Positions 49,847 through 58,693 of a stretch of DNA of 64,000 nucleotides are shown one piece after another. The stretch is from Flavobacteriales bacterium UBA7666 (GTDB lineage: Bacteria > Bacteroidota > Bacteroidia > Flavobacteriales_D > Crocinitomicaceae): contig DLHO01000026.1 of assembly GCA_002483265.1 (NCBI GenBank), positions 474,510 to 538,509 of the forward strand, written 5' to 3'. Every line of letters begins with the position of its first letter. Position 1 is the stretch's first letter. The position numbers and the translations under genes are program-made. The notes beneath the pieces are model-generated. The model was not told the origin of the DNA. It saw nothing but the letters and a program-made list of their open reading frames with translations, and ran no database searches.

Positions 49847-51712
49847 TTAATCCATTTTAAATTTGACCATCCATTTCTCTTTGTTTTCCCAATCTTCCTG
49901 TTCGGTTTTGGTATAAACAAAATCTCCGATCACTAAGTAATCCATTTCCGTACTCATAAAACATCTGAAAGCATCAAAAGGAGTGCATACGATTGGTTCA
50001 CCTCGTACATTGAAGCTGGTATTCACGACTAATCCATAAGAAGTTTGGTTTTTAAACTCTTGAATCAGTGCATGATATCTCGGATTCGTTTCTTTATAAA
50101 CGGATTGAACGCGTGCTGAGAAATCCAAATGGGTAATGGATTGCAAATCACTTCGTTGATGATACAAACGCTCCCAAAGAGGTAGATCGTTGTAATTATC
50201 CGGTAACTTCAATCTTCTGTTTTCCTTTACTGGAGCAACCACCAACATGTAAGGGGAATCTGCTTTTAAATCGAAGTATTCACGCGCATCTTCAGCTAGA
50301 ACGGAAGGAGCAAAAGGCCTGAACCCTTCCCGGTACTTGATCTTCAGGTTTAATTTCTTCTGCATTTCAGGATTTCGTGCATCTCCCAGAATGCTTCTGT
50401 TTCCTAAAGCACGCGGACCAAATTCCATTCTCCCCTGAAACCATCCAACAACATTTCCGTCAGCCAATTTCGAAGCAACAAAAGAAGTCAGTTCGTTGAA
50501 ATTATCATATTTCTTGTAATGTGCATTGTTGTGTTTATTCATTGATTGAATTTCCTTTTCAGAATAATCCGGACCCAAATAAGTTCCGTTCATCTGATCG
50601 TAGGTATAATCAATGATTCGTTCTTCTTCAAAATACATATGAGAAACTGCCAATGCAGCGCCCAAAGCTCCTCCGGCATCACCAGAAGCAGCTTGAATAT
50701 AGATTTCTTTGAAGATGTTTTCTTCTAATAGTTTTCCGTTTGCCACGCAATTAAGTGCAACTCCACCGGCCATGCATAAGTATTCGGAGTTAGTCAGTCG
50801 TTTAGCTTCTTTTGCCATCAGAATTACCACTTCTTCGGTGACTTTCTGAATAGCGATTGCCAAATTACAATGAATCTGTTCCAATTCAGTTTCTCCTTCT
50901 CTGCGGGCAACACCAAATAATTCCTTCCATTTATTGTCGTGAACCATGCGAAGTCCGGTTGCATAGTTGAAGTACTTTTGGTTTAACCAAATAGATCCAT
51001 CTTCTTTTATATCAATAAGTTCCGTTTTTATTTTTCGAATAAATTCTTTGGTTTGATCTGCGTGTTCATTTCCATAGGGAGCAAGACCCATCAATTTATA
51101 TTCTCCGGAGTTAACGGTGAATCCCAAATAGTATGTAAATGCGCTGTAAAGTAATCCAACTGAATGAGGGAATTCCATTTCACGCAATAATTCGATCTTT
51201 TCACCTTTTCCTAGTCCAATTGAAGCAGTACACCATTCTCCAACACCATCAATGGTCAGAATCGCTGATTCCGGGAATGAAGAAGGGTAGAAGGCACTTG
51301 CAGCATGAGATAAGTGGTGTTCCGGGAAAAGTAAATTCACTTTCTTTTTATCGTAAGAACCAACTTCCTTTAAACCTTCGTGAATCATTTTTTTTAGGAA
51401 CATTTTCTCATTGATCCAAACAGGAATTGCTTTTAGAAAAGAGAGTAATCCTTTGGGAGAAAACGAATAATAAGTTTGAAGTAAGCGTTCGAATTTCAGA
51501 AGTGGTTTATCATAAAAAACGATTGCATCCAAGTCGTCCAATTCCAGTCCCGCTTCTTCCAAGCAGTATTTCACTGCTTCAACCGGAAAGTCCGGAGTAT
51601 GTTTATCGCGCGTAAATCGTTCTTCCTGTGCTGCGGCAATAATTCGACCTCCAATAACCAAGGCAGCAGCCGAATCATGATAGAAGGCAGAAATCCCTAA
51701 GACTTTTTTCAT
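49847..51712 (-). CDS. Carbamoyltransferase, NodU/TobZ-like
   Basis: The 621-residue protein is a full NodU/TobZ/SxtI-type enzyme that transfers a carbamoyl group from carbamoyl phosphate, via carbamoyl-AMP, to a hydroxyl. It begins VLGISAFYHDSAAALV (Kae1-like fold with His and Asp), has FPEHHLSHAASAFYPSSF, ILTIDGVGEW and CMAGGVALNCVANGKLL. The C-terminal YrdC-like part has EFGPRALGNRSILGDAR, FRPFAPSVLAE and VVNTSFNVRGEPIV. It heads the SGNH-DUF5989-SxtJ cassette. The acceptor is unknown; a sugar of a surface glycan is one possibility. Confidence 0.92.
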   Translation of the reverse strand: MKKVLGISAFYHDSAAALVIGGRIIAAAQEERFTRDKHTPDFPVEAVKYCLEEAGLELDDLDAIVFYDKPLLKFERLLQTYYSFSPKGLLSFLKAIPVWINEKMFLKKMIHEGLKEVGSYDKKKVNLLFPEHHLSHAASAFYPSSFPESAILTIDGVGEWCTASIGLGKGEKIELLREMEFPHSVGLLYSAFTYYLGFTVNSGEYKLMGLAPYGNEHADQTKEFIRKIKTELIDIKEDGSIWLNQKYFNYATGLRMVHDNKWKELFGVARREGETELEQIHCNLAIAIQKVTEEVVILMAKEAKRLTNSEYLCMAGGVALNCVANGKLLEENIFKEIYIQAASGDAGGALGAALAVSHMYFEEERIIDYTYDQMNGTYLGPDYSEKEIQSMNKHNNAHYKKYDNFNELTSFVASKLADGNVVGWFQGRMEFGPRALGNRSILGDARNPEMQKKLNLKIKYREGFRPFAPSVLAEDAREYFDLKADSPYMLVVAPVKENRRLKLPDNYNDLPLWERLYHQRSDLQSITHLDFSARVQSVYKETNPRYHALIQEFKNQTSYGLVVNTSFNVRGEPIVCTPFDAFRCFMSTEMDYLVIGDFVYTKTEQEDWENKEKWMVKFKMD

Positions 51713-51871
51713 TCGCGCAATTTAATCTGTTTTAGTAACGTCAAAAATGCTATTTCATTTTGACAAGGAACAAAATTAATTCATTAATCACAGGAAGCAA
51801 GAACCTTTGATATTATTCATTAAGAATTCAGTGTTAGAAACAGTAAATACTCTGCACGCATAAATATTTCA

Positions 51872-51879
51872 TATCTTTG
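51872..51879 (+). promoter_or_regulatory. -7 box (TATCTTTG) for the 51894 gene
   Basis: Exact TAnnTTTG match, 14 nt before the ATG at 51894. Confidence 0.5.
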
Positions 51880-51893
51880 CAAAAAAAATAAGC

Positions 51894-52319
51894 ATGGAAT
51901 CGTTTAGCAAAGTTGTATCCATTCGTTGGTCGGATCTTGATCCAAACTATCATGTCAGACACAGTGCTTACTATGATTGGGGAGCACAGCAGCGTGTAGA
52001 AGTGTTGAATAATCTGGGGCTTTCATTAAAAGTGATGCAGGAAAATCAATTTGGTCCGATCTTATTCCGTGAAGAATGTGTTTTCCGAAAAGAAATTCAT
52101 ATGCAGGACGAGGTGACAATCAGTTTGTTCATTAAATCGATTGCGGAAGATGGATCGCGCTGGACCATGCAACACGTATTGAGAAACCAAAGAGGGGAGT
52201 TGTGTGCAACGATTACCATTGACGGAGCTTGGATTGATACGGAGAAACGCAAATTAGCGAATCCGACACCGGAAATGATTATAGATACGATGAAGCGATT
52301 TCCAGAAATCAATTCGTAA
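51894..52319 (+). CDS. Acyl-CoA thioesterase-like hotdog protein
   Basis: The 141-residue protein has the 4HBT/YbgC-like hotdog pattern: IRWSDLDPNYHVRHSAYYDW (Asp and Tyr/His positions) and a later FIKSIAEDGSRWTMQHVL strand. Such enzymes hydrolyse acyl-CoA; substrate unknown. It stands alone and is divergent from the carbamoyltransferase gene (181-nt gap). A short AATTAGG repeat follows at its 3' end. Confidence 0.83.
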   Translation: MESFSKVVSIRWSDLDPNYHVRHSAYYDWGAQQRVEVLNNLGLSLKVMQENQFGPILFREECVFRKEIHMQDEVTISLFIKSIAEDGSRWTMQHVLRNQRGELCATITIDGAWIDTEKRKLANPTPEMIIDTMKRFPEINS

Positions 52320-52333
52320 TTAGGAATTAGGAA

Positions 52334-53644
52334 TTATCTCGCGAAGCCAATCTTTTGTTTTTTCCCTTTGATCTTTTGGTCTCTCAGTTCAGGAACCACG
52401 TCTTCAGCCACATCACTGCTGATTGCAGCAAAGGAACTGTAATCCATTACCGTAATTAATCCAATTTCATCTTGCTTCAACCCACCCATTTTGTGCAAGA
52501 ATCCAACAATGTCTATTTTATTTACCTTGTCTTTCTTTCCGGCACTGATATAAATGGTTTTCCATTTCGGACGTTCCGGAAGCGGTTCGTTTGGAATAAC
52601 TTCATAATCATGATGCTCCGGAATGAAATCGGGAACATTTTTCTTGGAGTCCAGAAACATGAATACCGCTCCGTCAGCATCTTGTCGGCCGGTTCTACCA
52701 CTTCTATGAATAAATTCAGGCTCTTTCAAAGGTAATTGGTAATGAATCACATGTTCTACTGCAGGGATATCCAAACCTCTTGCAGCTAAATCGGTAGAAA
52801 CCAGGAAATCTGCACTTCCATTGCGGAAACGAATCAATGCACGTTCACGATCGTCTTGTTCCATACCACCGTGATAAGCAACTGCAATAATCCCATTCTC
52901 TTTTAAGAAATCAGTAATCTCTACTACAGGCTCCCGATGATTGCAGAATATAATAGTTTTCCCTTCCGGAAGATTACACAACAATTCCAATAAGAGTCCC
53001 AATTTGTCTTCTTCCTTCATTTGCACTCCGAAGTAATTGATCTGATGGCTTTTTTCAACCAGAAAATCAATGGTGACAGGGCTTTTAATTTGAGTGAATG
53101 CGGGTATTGTCTCCAATTTCGTTGCCGAAACCAAGTATTTGTTCTGAAGTGAGTTTAATTCCTGAATGATTTCCGTCATATCGGATTCAAATCCCATTTC
53201 CAGAGACTTATCAAATTCATCCAAGACCAACGTGTGAACCTCAGACAGATCGATATTCTTTCTTCTGACATGATCTGCCAAACGTCCCGGAGTTCCAATC
53301 AAAACAGCAGGGGGAACAGACAGATTATTTTCTTCTACGCGCATGGAATGTCCTCCATAGCAAGTGTTTACTTTAAATCCGGTACTCAATTTCTTAAAAA
53401 CATCCTCGATTTGAATCGAAAGTTCACGCGTTGGTGAAATGATCAATAACTGAACGGAAGATTGTTCTTTATCCAGCTTTCCCAATGCGGTTAATAGAAA
53501 CGCTACTGTTTTACCAGAACCAGTTGGTGCGTGTAAAATAAGTTCTTTATTTGTCTCAGAAGATTGCAGCATTTCTTGTTGCATCTCATTCAAAGACGTA
53601 ATACCTAGTTTTTCAAGAGAGAAATCGGATTGTGGAGTATTCAT
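52334..53644 (-). CDS. DbpA-type DEAD-box RNA helicase with DEFD Walker B
   Basis: The 436-residue protein has the helicase core: Q-motif-like region at the N-terminus, Walker A HAPTGSGKTVAF, the TPGRL motif, Walker B LVLDEFDKSLEMGFESDM (DEFD instead of DEAD), SAT of motif III and HRSGRTGRQ of motif VI. Residues about 360-436 form a DbpA-type RNA-binding domain (FLHKMGGLKQDEIGLITVMD), which in E. coli directs the helicase to 23S rRNA. It probably acts in large-subunit assembly. Its promoter box lies 4 nt before the ATG. Confidence 0.88.
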   Translation of the reverse strand: MNTPQSDFSLEKLGITSLNEMQQEMLQSSETNKELILHAPTGSGKTVAFLLTALGKLDKEQSSVQLLIISPTRELSIQIEDVFKKLSTGFKVNTCYGGHSMRVEENNLSVPPAVLIGTPGRLADHVRRKNIDLSEVHTLVLDEFDKSLEMGFESDMTEIIQELNSLQNKYLVSATKLETIPAFTQIKSPVTIDFLVEKSHQINYFGVQMKEEDKLGLLLELLCNLPEGKTIIFCNHREPVVEITDFLKENGIIAVAYHGGMEQDDRERALIRFRNGSADFLVSTDLAARGLDIPAVEHVIHYQLPLKEPEFIHRSGRTGRQDADGAVFMFLDSKKNVPDFIPEHHDYEVIPNEPLPERPKWKTIYISAGKKDKVNKIDIVGFLHKMGGLKQDEIGLITVMDYSSFAAISSDVAEDVVPELRDQKIKGKKQKIGFAR

Positions 53645-53648
53645 AAGG

Positions 53649-53656
53649 CAAAGGTA
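53649..53656 (-). promoter_or_regulatory. -7 box (TACCTTTG) 4 nt from the helicase start codon
   Basis: Exact TAnnTTTG match on the minus strand, 4 nt before the ATG at 53644. The spacing implies a leaderless mRNA. Confidence 0.5.
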
Positions 53657-53685
53657 AGGGTTTTAAGCCACCTCTTATCATTTTT

Positions 53686-53735
53686 TGCAAATTTGCGAAA
53701 TTGCCAATTCGCCAATTCGCAATATTGCGAACCGC
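53686..53735. repeat. Intergenic copy of the hisH-type octamer repeat
   Basis: The gap between the helicase and proC genes carries tandem CCAATTCG/CAAATTTG-type octamers ending in AATATTGCGAACCGCC. The ATTGCGAACCGC end is shared exactly with the run inside hisH (to 44019). Confidence 0.65.
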
Positions 53736-53761
53736 CCTGAAATTGCATGTCGTAGGCTGGT

Positions 53762-54550
53762 TTATCGCTCGATTTTCTGATAACTTGTCACAATTCCTTT
53801 AATCAAAGCAGAACTAAATCCACTGTGCTCCATTTCATTCAGACCAACTATTGTACATCCTTTTGGAGTGGTCACTTTATCAATCTCTTCTTCCGGATGT
53901 AACCCATTCTGAATCAAGAGTTGTGCCGCGCCTTTTACCGTTTGACTCACAATCTTATTTGCAGTTTTAGCATCAAATCCCACTTCAATTCCTCCTTGGA
54001 TCATTGCCCGGATAAAACGCAAAACATAAGCAATTCCGCAAGCACCAAGAATCGTAGCAGACTCCATCAATTGTTCATCGATCCAAACGATGTCACCAAT
54101 TGCTTTGAATAATTCGCTTACTTCATTCTTTCTGTTTAATGGATCAACTGAACCACTTAAAGCAGTCATGCTTTCCTGAACATCGGCTGCAGTATTGGGC
54201 ATTCCACGGTATAAAGAAATCTCATTGATTTTTAAAGCTTTTTTGATTTCAGCCAAAGTAATTCCGGTAGCAACACTAATAATCGTGTGTCTTTTTGGAT
54301 CAAAAGAATCCTTGTTTTCTTCGAAGAAGGATAGAATGGTGTAGGGTTTTAATGCAACAATTAAGAAATCACATTGTTCAATCACTTCTCGGTTATTCGA
54401 AGTGAAGTGTGTTTGATTATCTTCCAGACCCGTTAATCCTTCAATGTTTCTCCTGGTACCAAACAATTGAGCATTGGGGTATTGCTTGCGAAATCCTTTC
54501 AATAATGACAATCCTAAATTTCCACATCCAATAATCCCGATCTTTTCCAT
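53762..54550 (-). CDS. proC: Pyrroline-5-carboxylate reductase
   Basis: From the ATG at 54550 the protein has 262 residues; an upstream TTG 9 nt away is rejected. It makes L-proline from pyrroline-5-carboxylate with NAD(P)H. The nucleotide-binding start is KIGIIGCGNLGLSLLKGF, and the signature region near the C-terminus includes QTVKGAAQLLIQNGLHPEEE and VTTPKGCTIVGLNEMEHSGF. Length and motifs are normal. A -7 box lies 17 nt upstream. Confidence 0.94.
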   Translation of the reverse strand: MEKIGIIGCGNLGLSLLKGFRKQYPNAQLFGTRRNIEGLTGLEDNQTHFTSNNREVIEQCDFLIVALKPYTILSFFEENKDSFDPKRHTIISVATGITLAEIKKALKINEISLYRGMPNTAADVQESMTALSGSVDPLNRKNEVSELFKAIGDIVWIDEQLMESATILGACGIAYVLRFIRAMIQGGIEVGFDAKTANKIVSQTVKGAAQLLIQNGLHPEEEIDKVTTPKGCTIVGLNEMEHSGFSSALIKGIVTSYQKIER

Positions 54551-54567
54551 TTTTAACAATTTAAGAT

Positions 54568-54575
54568 CAAAAATA
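54568..54575 (-). promoter_or_regulatory. -7 box (TATTTTTG) for proC
   Basis: Exact TAnnTTTG match on the minus strand, 17 nt before the ATG at 54550. Confidence 0.45.
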
Positions 54576-54592
54576 CTATTTTTTAAACAAAA

Positions 54593-55380
54593 TGACCGAG
54601 CGGAGTTCAGGCAATCTTTCTACTACTTGTTAAAATTCAACTAATCTGAATATAATTCTTGAAAACTGAAAGCAGATTTTGTAACTTTAAAATGTTATTC
54701 GTCCGCAGAGGCGGAGTGTAAATAACAGTCTTTCGTTTAGGCGAGAGGCAAACCCATGCAGTGAGATTGTTGACGTCTAACATTTTTATACGGACGGGGA
54801 GACTTAGTTTTTTAATGGCGGGCTGCAACCTTTTAGGTTTTACATGACGTAAACGGCAGATTACAAAGAAAAACAGCGAACCAAATCGTGCTTTCTGAGG
54901 CGTTCAGAATTTTCAGTCTTAAATGACTGACGCTGTATGGGTTTATTTTCTTTTTCAGCAAAAAATGTTCTACGGTTAAAACCCAACCTTTTCTCGCTTA
55001 CTTTTTTAAGGCAAAAAAAGTAAGCAAAAATGCCTTTGTAACAATTGCATCCCTCAAGCAGTCTTTCGCTTCGGACCTATTCACTGAAAGAAGGGATCAG
55101 GATCCCAAATGATAAACACTTTCAGGAATTGGTAACCGAACCGGAAGACCTTTGTTTTCAAATGTCAAATCCTAGTAAAGAACGAAAACTTTCACAGTAA
55201 GATAGAGATTTCATGAGCATGCAATAGTGATAAGCACTCATAACTGATAATCATCAATACGAGTAGTGATTTTAATCGAATAAAATCAGTATGCTTTATT
55301 ATAATATACTTAAATGCAGCGAAGACTTGTTTTTAGTTTAGCATTTCATCATTACTAAACTCAGCTTACATTAATAATGG
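54593..55380. other. Gene-free stretch with repeat remnants
   Basis: About 790 nt hold no convincing gene; a 63-codon frame on the minus strand at 54637-54828 lacks family features. Visible structure: GAGCGGAGTTCAGG at 54598-54611 (relative of the GAGCGAAGTCGAAG repeat), a CCGCAGAGGCGG palindrome near 54705, a CGTCCG/CGGACG pair framing about 54700-54797, and a strong hairpin GCTTACTTTTTT/AAAAAAGTAAGC (54996-55007 with 55014-55025). Whether it is a degenerate mobile element is unresolved. Confidence 0.5.
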
Positions 55381-55390
55381 GTGTGATTTC

Positions 55391-55843
55391 TTACTTCTTT
55401 CCGTAAGTTCTATAAACGAGTGTTTTCTTATTAGAACGTTCTGTGACCAATTCAGTGCCATCGCAACGCACGATCTTAAATTCTTCACTGTAGGAAGTAT
55501 CTTTATCTTCATGGATCATTGTAAAGAGGGAATCTTCTATTTTCCATTGTCCGGAAGTTCTTTCCTGAATTAACGGAAGTCCTTTTTTGCGCCATTTCGG
55601 ATCCACGAATGTGTCATAGACAATGAAGAACCCGTTTTTTTGAATGTTCAATACTACGTCGGAGGGTTGATTCTGATGATTCTTTTTTCTGGAAGAATCT
55701 TCTGACTTGATTAAAACCCATCTACCAATGATAGAAATCTTTTTTTGCTCCTTGGTATTTTCAACTTCTTGATTGCCTGTTGAACAAGATGCAAAAAGTA
55801 GTAGTATGAAAAATGATAAAAGATTAACTGTTGATCGCTTCAT
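55391..55843 (-). CDS. Small lipoprotein, lipocalin-like pattern
   Basis: The 150-residue protein has a lipoprotein signal ending in ASC (about residue 20, LLSFFILLLFASCST). The mature part begins with Glu- and Lys-rich residues and then a strand pattern IIGRWVLIKSEDSS... SGQWKIEDSLFTMIHED ... LVYRTYGKK that recalls the lipocalin-like families of Bacteroidota lipoproteins. The family is only suggested. It is transcribed alone, 48 nt after the EEP-family gene on the same strand. Confidence 0.72.
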   Translation of the reverse strand: MKRSTVNLLSFFILLLFASCSTGNQEVENTKEQKKISIIGRWVLIKSEDSSRKKNHQNQPSDVVLNIQKNGFFIVYDTFVDPKWRKKGLPLIQERTSGQWKIEDSLFTMIHEDKDTSYSEEFKIVRCDGTELVTERSNKKTLVYRTYGKK

Positions 55844-55891
55844 GCATTAAATATAATCGAATAATTCAAACAATCAGAATTAAACGAAACT

Positions 55892-57019
55892 TTAAAGTGA
55901 CTTTCTGTAAATTTTGCAATGAACAGCTCTATGATCTGAAAATGCGACAGATTGAATACCAAAGTCATAGGCTCCCAGATCTCCGGAATGAAAAATATAA
56001 TCGATTCTTCCTGCCGGAACACGCCCCACATAAGTCACACCAATTCCAGTACTGGACTCGCGGTAAGAATCCACCAAATCCGTATTGAATTGATTGTAAA
56101 CATAAGACATCGGCGTATCGTTAAAATCTCCGCAAACCACTACCGGATAGGGAGAAGTCTTCATGTGTTCTACCACACGATCAGCTTGCTCTGCGCGTGC
56201 AGGATAAGCAATCCGAAGTTTATCGATCAACAAGCGAATAGTGGATTTCTTTCCGCCGGCTTGTTTGTTCTTTTCTCCAAACAATTCATAGTCTTCTTGC
56301 TGCAATTTGATGGATTGCAAGTGAATGTCATAAAAACGAATGGTGTCGGATCCTTTTACAATATCTGCATAAATACAGTAATTATCCGTTGTTTTGAAAT
56401 TCTCAAACATCACATCACCTTTAGCAATGATGGGATACTTGGAAAGCATACAGATTCCAAAATTCTGTCTGTTTCGAATACGGTGAGAATAGCGTTCGTG
56501 ATAGAATTTATAATCCATCAAATCTATCAAGGTATCCCTGGTCGAAAAAGCAGAAGGTTTATCCTGGTGAAAGAATTCCTGGAAACAAACTACATCGGGA
56601 TTCACGCGTTGAATGTACCCCAGAATGCTGTCGCGCGATTTATTTCTTCCTTCTAATGATGAATTGTACACATCGAATAAGCGCACATTGTAACTCATAA
56701 CATTCCATGAGGAAACTTCCTTCTCCGGTTTTGGATCTGAAAATTTGATGGAAAGTGTTCTAAAGTGCAGATTTCCTCCAAAAAGGATGGCAATTAGGAT
56801 ATAAAAGAACCAGCGGGATCGGGCAAAGGCCCAATAAATCATTAGAATCAGAGCTAGGCAAATGAAAATGGGATACATCAATCCGAAAAACGGTAAAATG
56901 CGAATCGTTGCCGGATGAACGTAAGGAGCTAAGTAGGCTAATAGCAGACAGCAGATTGCCGTGACAGAAAGAATCTTAATCACCGTTGAAAATCGCGCTA
57001 TCTTTTTAAACCAACTCAA
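55892..57019 (-). CDS. Membrane-anchored endonuclease/exonuclease/phosphatase (EEP) family protein
   Basis: The 375-residue protein has three N-terminal membrane helices (residues about 12-30, 38-58 and 63-83) and an EEP catalytic domain: MSYNVRLFDVYN (Asn), CFQEFFHQD (metal-binding Glu), YDIHLQSIK (His), VVCGDFNDTPMSY (Asp and Asn) and FSDHRAVHCKI (Asp and His). The active site is complete. It probably faces the periplasm and may act on phospholipid, nucleic acid or a phosphorylated surface molecule. It is the last gene of the mutL-rhomboid-rhomboid-EEP operon (1-nt gap). Confidence 0.83.
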   Translation of the reverse strand: MSWFKKIARFSTVIKILSVTAICCLLLAYLAPYVHPATIRILPFFGLMYPIFICLALILMIYWAFARSRWFFYILIAILFGGNLHFRTLSIKFSDPKPEKEVSSWNVMSYNVRLFDVYNSSLEGRNKSRDSILGYIQRVNPDVVCFQEFFHQDKPSAFSTRDTLIDLMDYKFYHERYSHRIRNRQNFGICMLSKYPIIAKGDVMFENFKTTDNYCIYADIVKGSDTIRFYDIHLQSIKLQQEDYELFGEKNKQAGGKKSTIRLLIDKLRIAYPARAEQADRVVEHMKTSPYPVVVCGDFNDTPMSYVYNQFNTDLVDSYRESSTGIGVTYVGRVPAGRIDYIFHSGDLGAYDFGIQSVAFSDHRAVHCKIYRKSL

Positions 57020-57020
57020 A

Positions 57021-57911
57021 TCATTTATTACTTTGTGAAAATAGGAAGTCTTTTTCGGCTTTGGTCAAAGATTCGTAACCTGATTTAGAAATTTTATCCA
57101 AAATTTTGTCAATACGCTCTTGTTTCGCTTTCGCATCCATGTTGTATTGTTCGTCTGTTTTCCCAACTCTTCCGCCTTTTTGAGCTTTCATTCTAGAGCT
57201 TTTATTCTTTCTACCGGCGAAAAAATTTAAAACTCGTTGATGTATTGATTCTGTCCAGTTAATAATGTTGGAAGAAGAATGCATATTCCGCACCGAAAGA
57301 AAACCAATCAATGCTCCGCCCAGATGTGCAAAATGCGCTACTCCATCATTATTAATCGTTTGTGCCAAATCACTTACTATGTAAATAAGTGCCAATACAT
57401 AAATTTTGACTGGAAAAACCCCAAAGAGACTTATTGTAATATTTGGTCGATATACTGAAATAGCAATAAATAATGCCATGATTGAACCGGAAGCACCGAG
57501 CACGACCGCTCCTTTACCCAGAAATTGATTAGCTATTAATTCGCAAATTCCACCAACAATTCCTCCAACGATGTACACATGAAGCATTCTTCTATCAGAA
57601 AAGAATTGCTTAAATAAACTTCCTGCAAAATAGAGGAAGATCATATTGAATAAAAAATGGAAGAATTCGAAATGGGTGAAAATACTGGTAATCAATCCCA
57701 ATGGAGCGTACATAAATTTATGCGGATCCGTTTGAAGTGTAAAGATGTTGATCCTTACCCAATCAATCCATTCACTATTTGAAGCCTGAGAAGCCAGTCC
57801 TAAAAAAAGCATTGCAAGGAATACCAGCGAGTTGACAAAAATCAACTTGATATGCATTCCTCCGAATTTGAATTGGAATTTCAGTTCTTCTGATAAACTT
57901 CTATCTTGCAT
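57021..57911 (-). CDS. Rhomboid family intramembrane serine protease (second of the pair)
   Basis: The 296-residue protein has six membrane helices. The nucleophile is Ser in GASGSIMALFIA (GxSG), and the base His is in HFAHLGGALIGFL. The C-terminal 80 residues are a soluble Lys- and Gly-rich tail (FFAGRKNKSSRMKAQKGGRV). Rhomboids cut single-pass proteins inside the membrane. It follows the first rhomboid gene with a 1-nt gap. Substrates are unknown. Confidence 0.88.
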   Translation of the reverse strand: MQDRSLSEELKFQFKFGGMHIKLIFVNSLVFLAMLFLGLASQASNSEWIDWVRINIFTLQTDPHKFMYAPLGLITSIFTHFEFFHFLFNMIFLYFAGSLFKQFFSDRRMLHVYIVGGIVGGICELIANQFLGKGAVVLGASGSIMALFIAISVYRPNITISLFGVFPVKIYVLALIYIVSDLAQTINNDGVAHFAHLGGALIGFLSVRNMHSSSNIINWTESIHQRVLNFFAGRKNKSSRMKAQKGGRVGKTDEQYNMDAKAKQERIDKILDKISKSGYESLTKAEKDFLFSQSNK

Positions 57912-57912
57912 A

Positions 57913-58692
57913 TTAATAAAATTTAGTACCTGTTCTGCGCCAAATCAGAACCAGTATTGCTCCAACAATTGCTCCGCCAACATGCGCTAAATGCGCTACA
58001 TTATCTCCAACGTTATTTTGAAAACTGCTGTATACTTCTAAAACAAAATATCCTCCGATCAGCCATTTAGCTTTGATTGGAATCGGAGGGAATAATAACA
58101 TTAATTCCGTGTTCGGGAATAGGATGGCAAATGCTGCTAACAAACCAAAAATAGCTCCGGAAGCACCAACCATGGGAACTATGGATTTCACAGCATAATC
58201 ACCCAGTGCATTGTATTGTACCTGTGTAGTAATTCCATATCGCTGCGCAATTTCCATTAAATTTTGATCGGTGATATGTCCATGAGTGTCTCTTAACAAA
58301 CCATTCAATGCCGCAATAGCATTGGAATTGTGAATGGTATTCTTTAATTCCATAATCTGAAAGAAGCCGACACCATTATAAAGAATGACAGCTCCTAAGG
58401 CAGCAGCAACATACAGAATAAAATAACGTTTCGGTCCCCAAAGACGCTCCAAAAAGCTTCCAAACATGACCAAAACATACATGTTCATGAAGATGTGAAA
58501 GAAGCCTCCATGCATGAAAAAGTGACTTACTAATTGGTATGGCTCAAAAAGGGGAGTGCCAAAATAATGTGCACCCAACAAGCTTCCTAAATCGATACCA
58601 TTTCCCTGATACTCAAAAAAGAGTGTCAATAAAAACATCGCTACATTGAGCAATAATAAATTCTTGGTTACAGGCTGTATATTTCCAAACAT
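57913..58692 (-). CDS. Rhomboid family intramembrane serine protease (first of the pair)
   Basis: The 259-residue protein has six helices. The nucleophile is Ser in GASGAIFGLLAAF and the base His in HLAHVGGAIVGAIL. The Asn/His residues of helix 2 are present in HFFMHGGFFHIFMNMYVLVM. A soluble insertion (about 100-150, IHNSNAIAALNGLL) separates helices 3 and 4. It lies between mutL and the second rhomboid gene, with 1-nt gaps on both sides. Confidence 0.89.
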   Translation of the reverse strand: MFGNIQPVTKNLLLLNVAMFLLTLFFEYQGNGIDLGSLLGAHYFGTPLFEPYQLVSHFFMHGGFFHIFMNMYVLVMFGSFLERLWGPKRYFILYVAAALGAVILYNGVGFFQIMELKNTIHNSNAIAALNGLLRDTHGHITDQNLMEIAQRYGITTQVQYNALGDYAVKSIVPMVGASGAIFGLLAAFAILFPNTELMLLFPPIPIKAKWLIGGYFVLEVYSSFQNNVGDNVAHLAHVGGAIVGAILVLIWRRTGTKFY

Positions 58693-58693
58693 C

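Noticed and set aside
54637..54828. A 63-codon frame on the minus strand in the gene-free stretch
   Set aside because: No signal peptide, no recognised motif, no promoter box or coupling, and the surrounding sequence is repeat-like.
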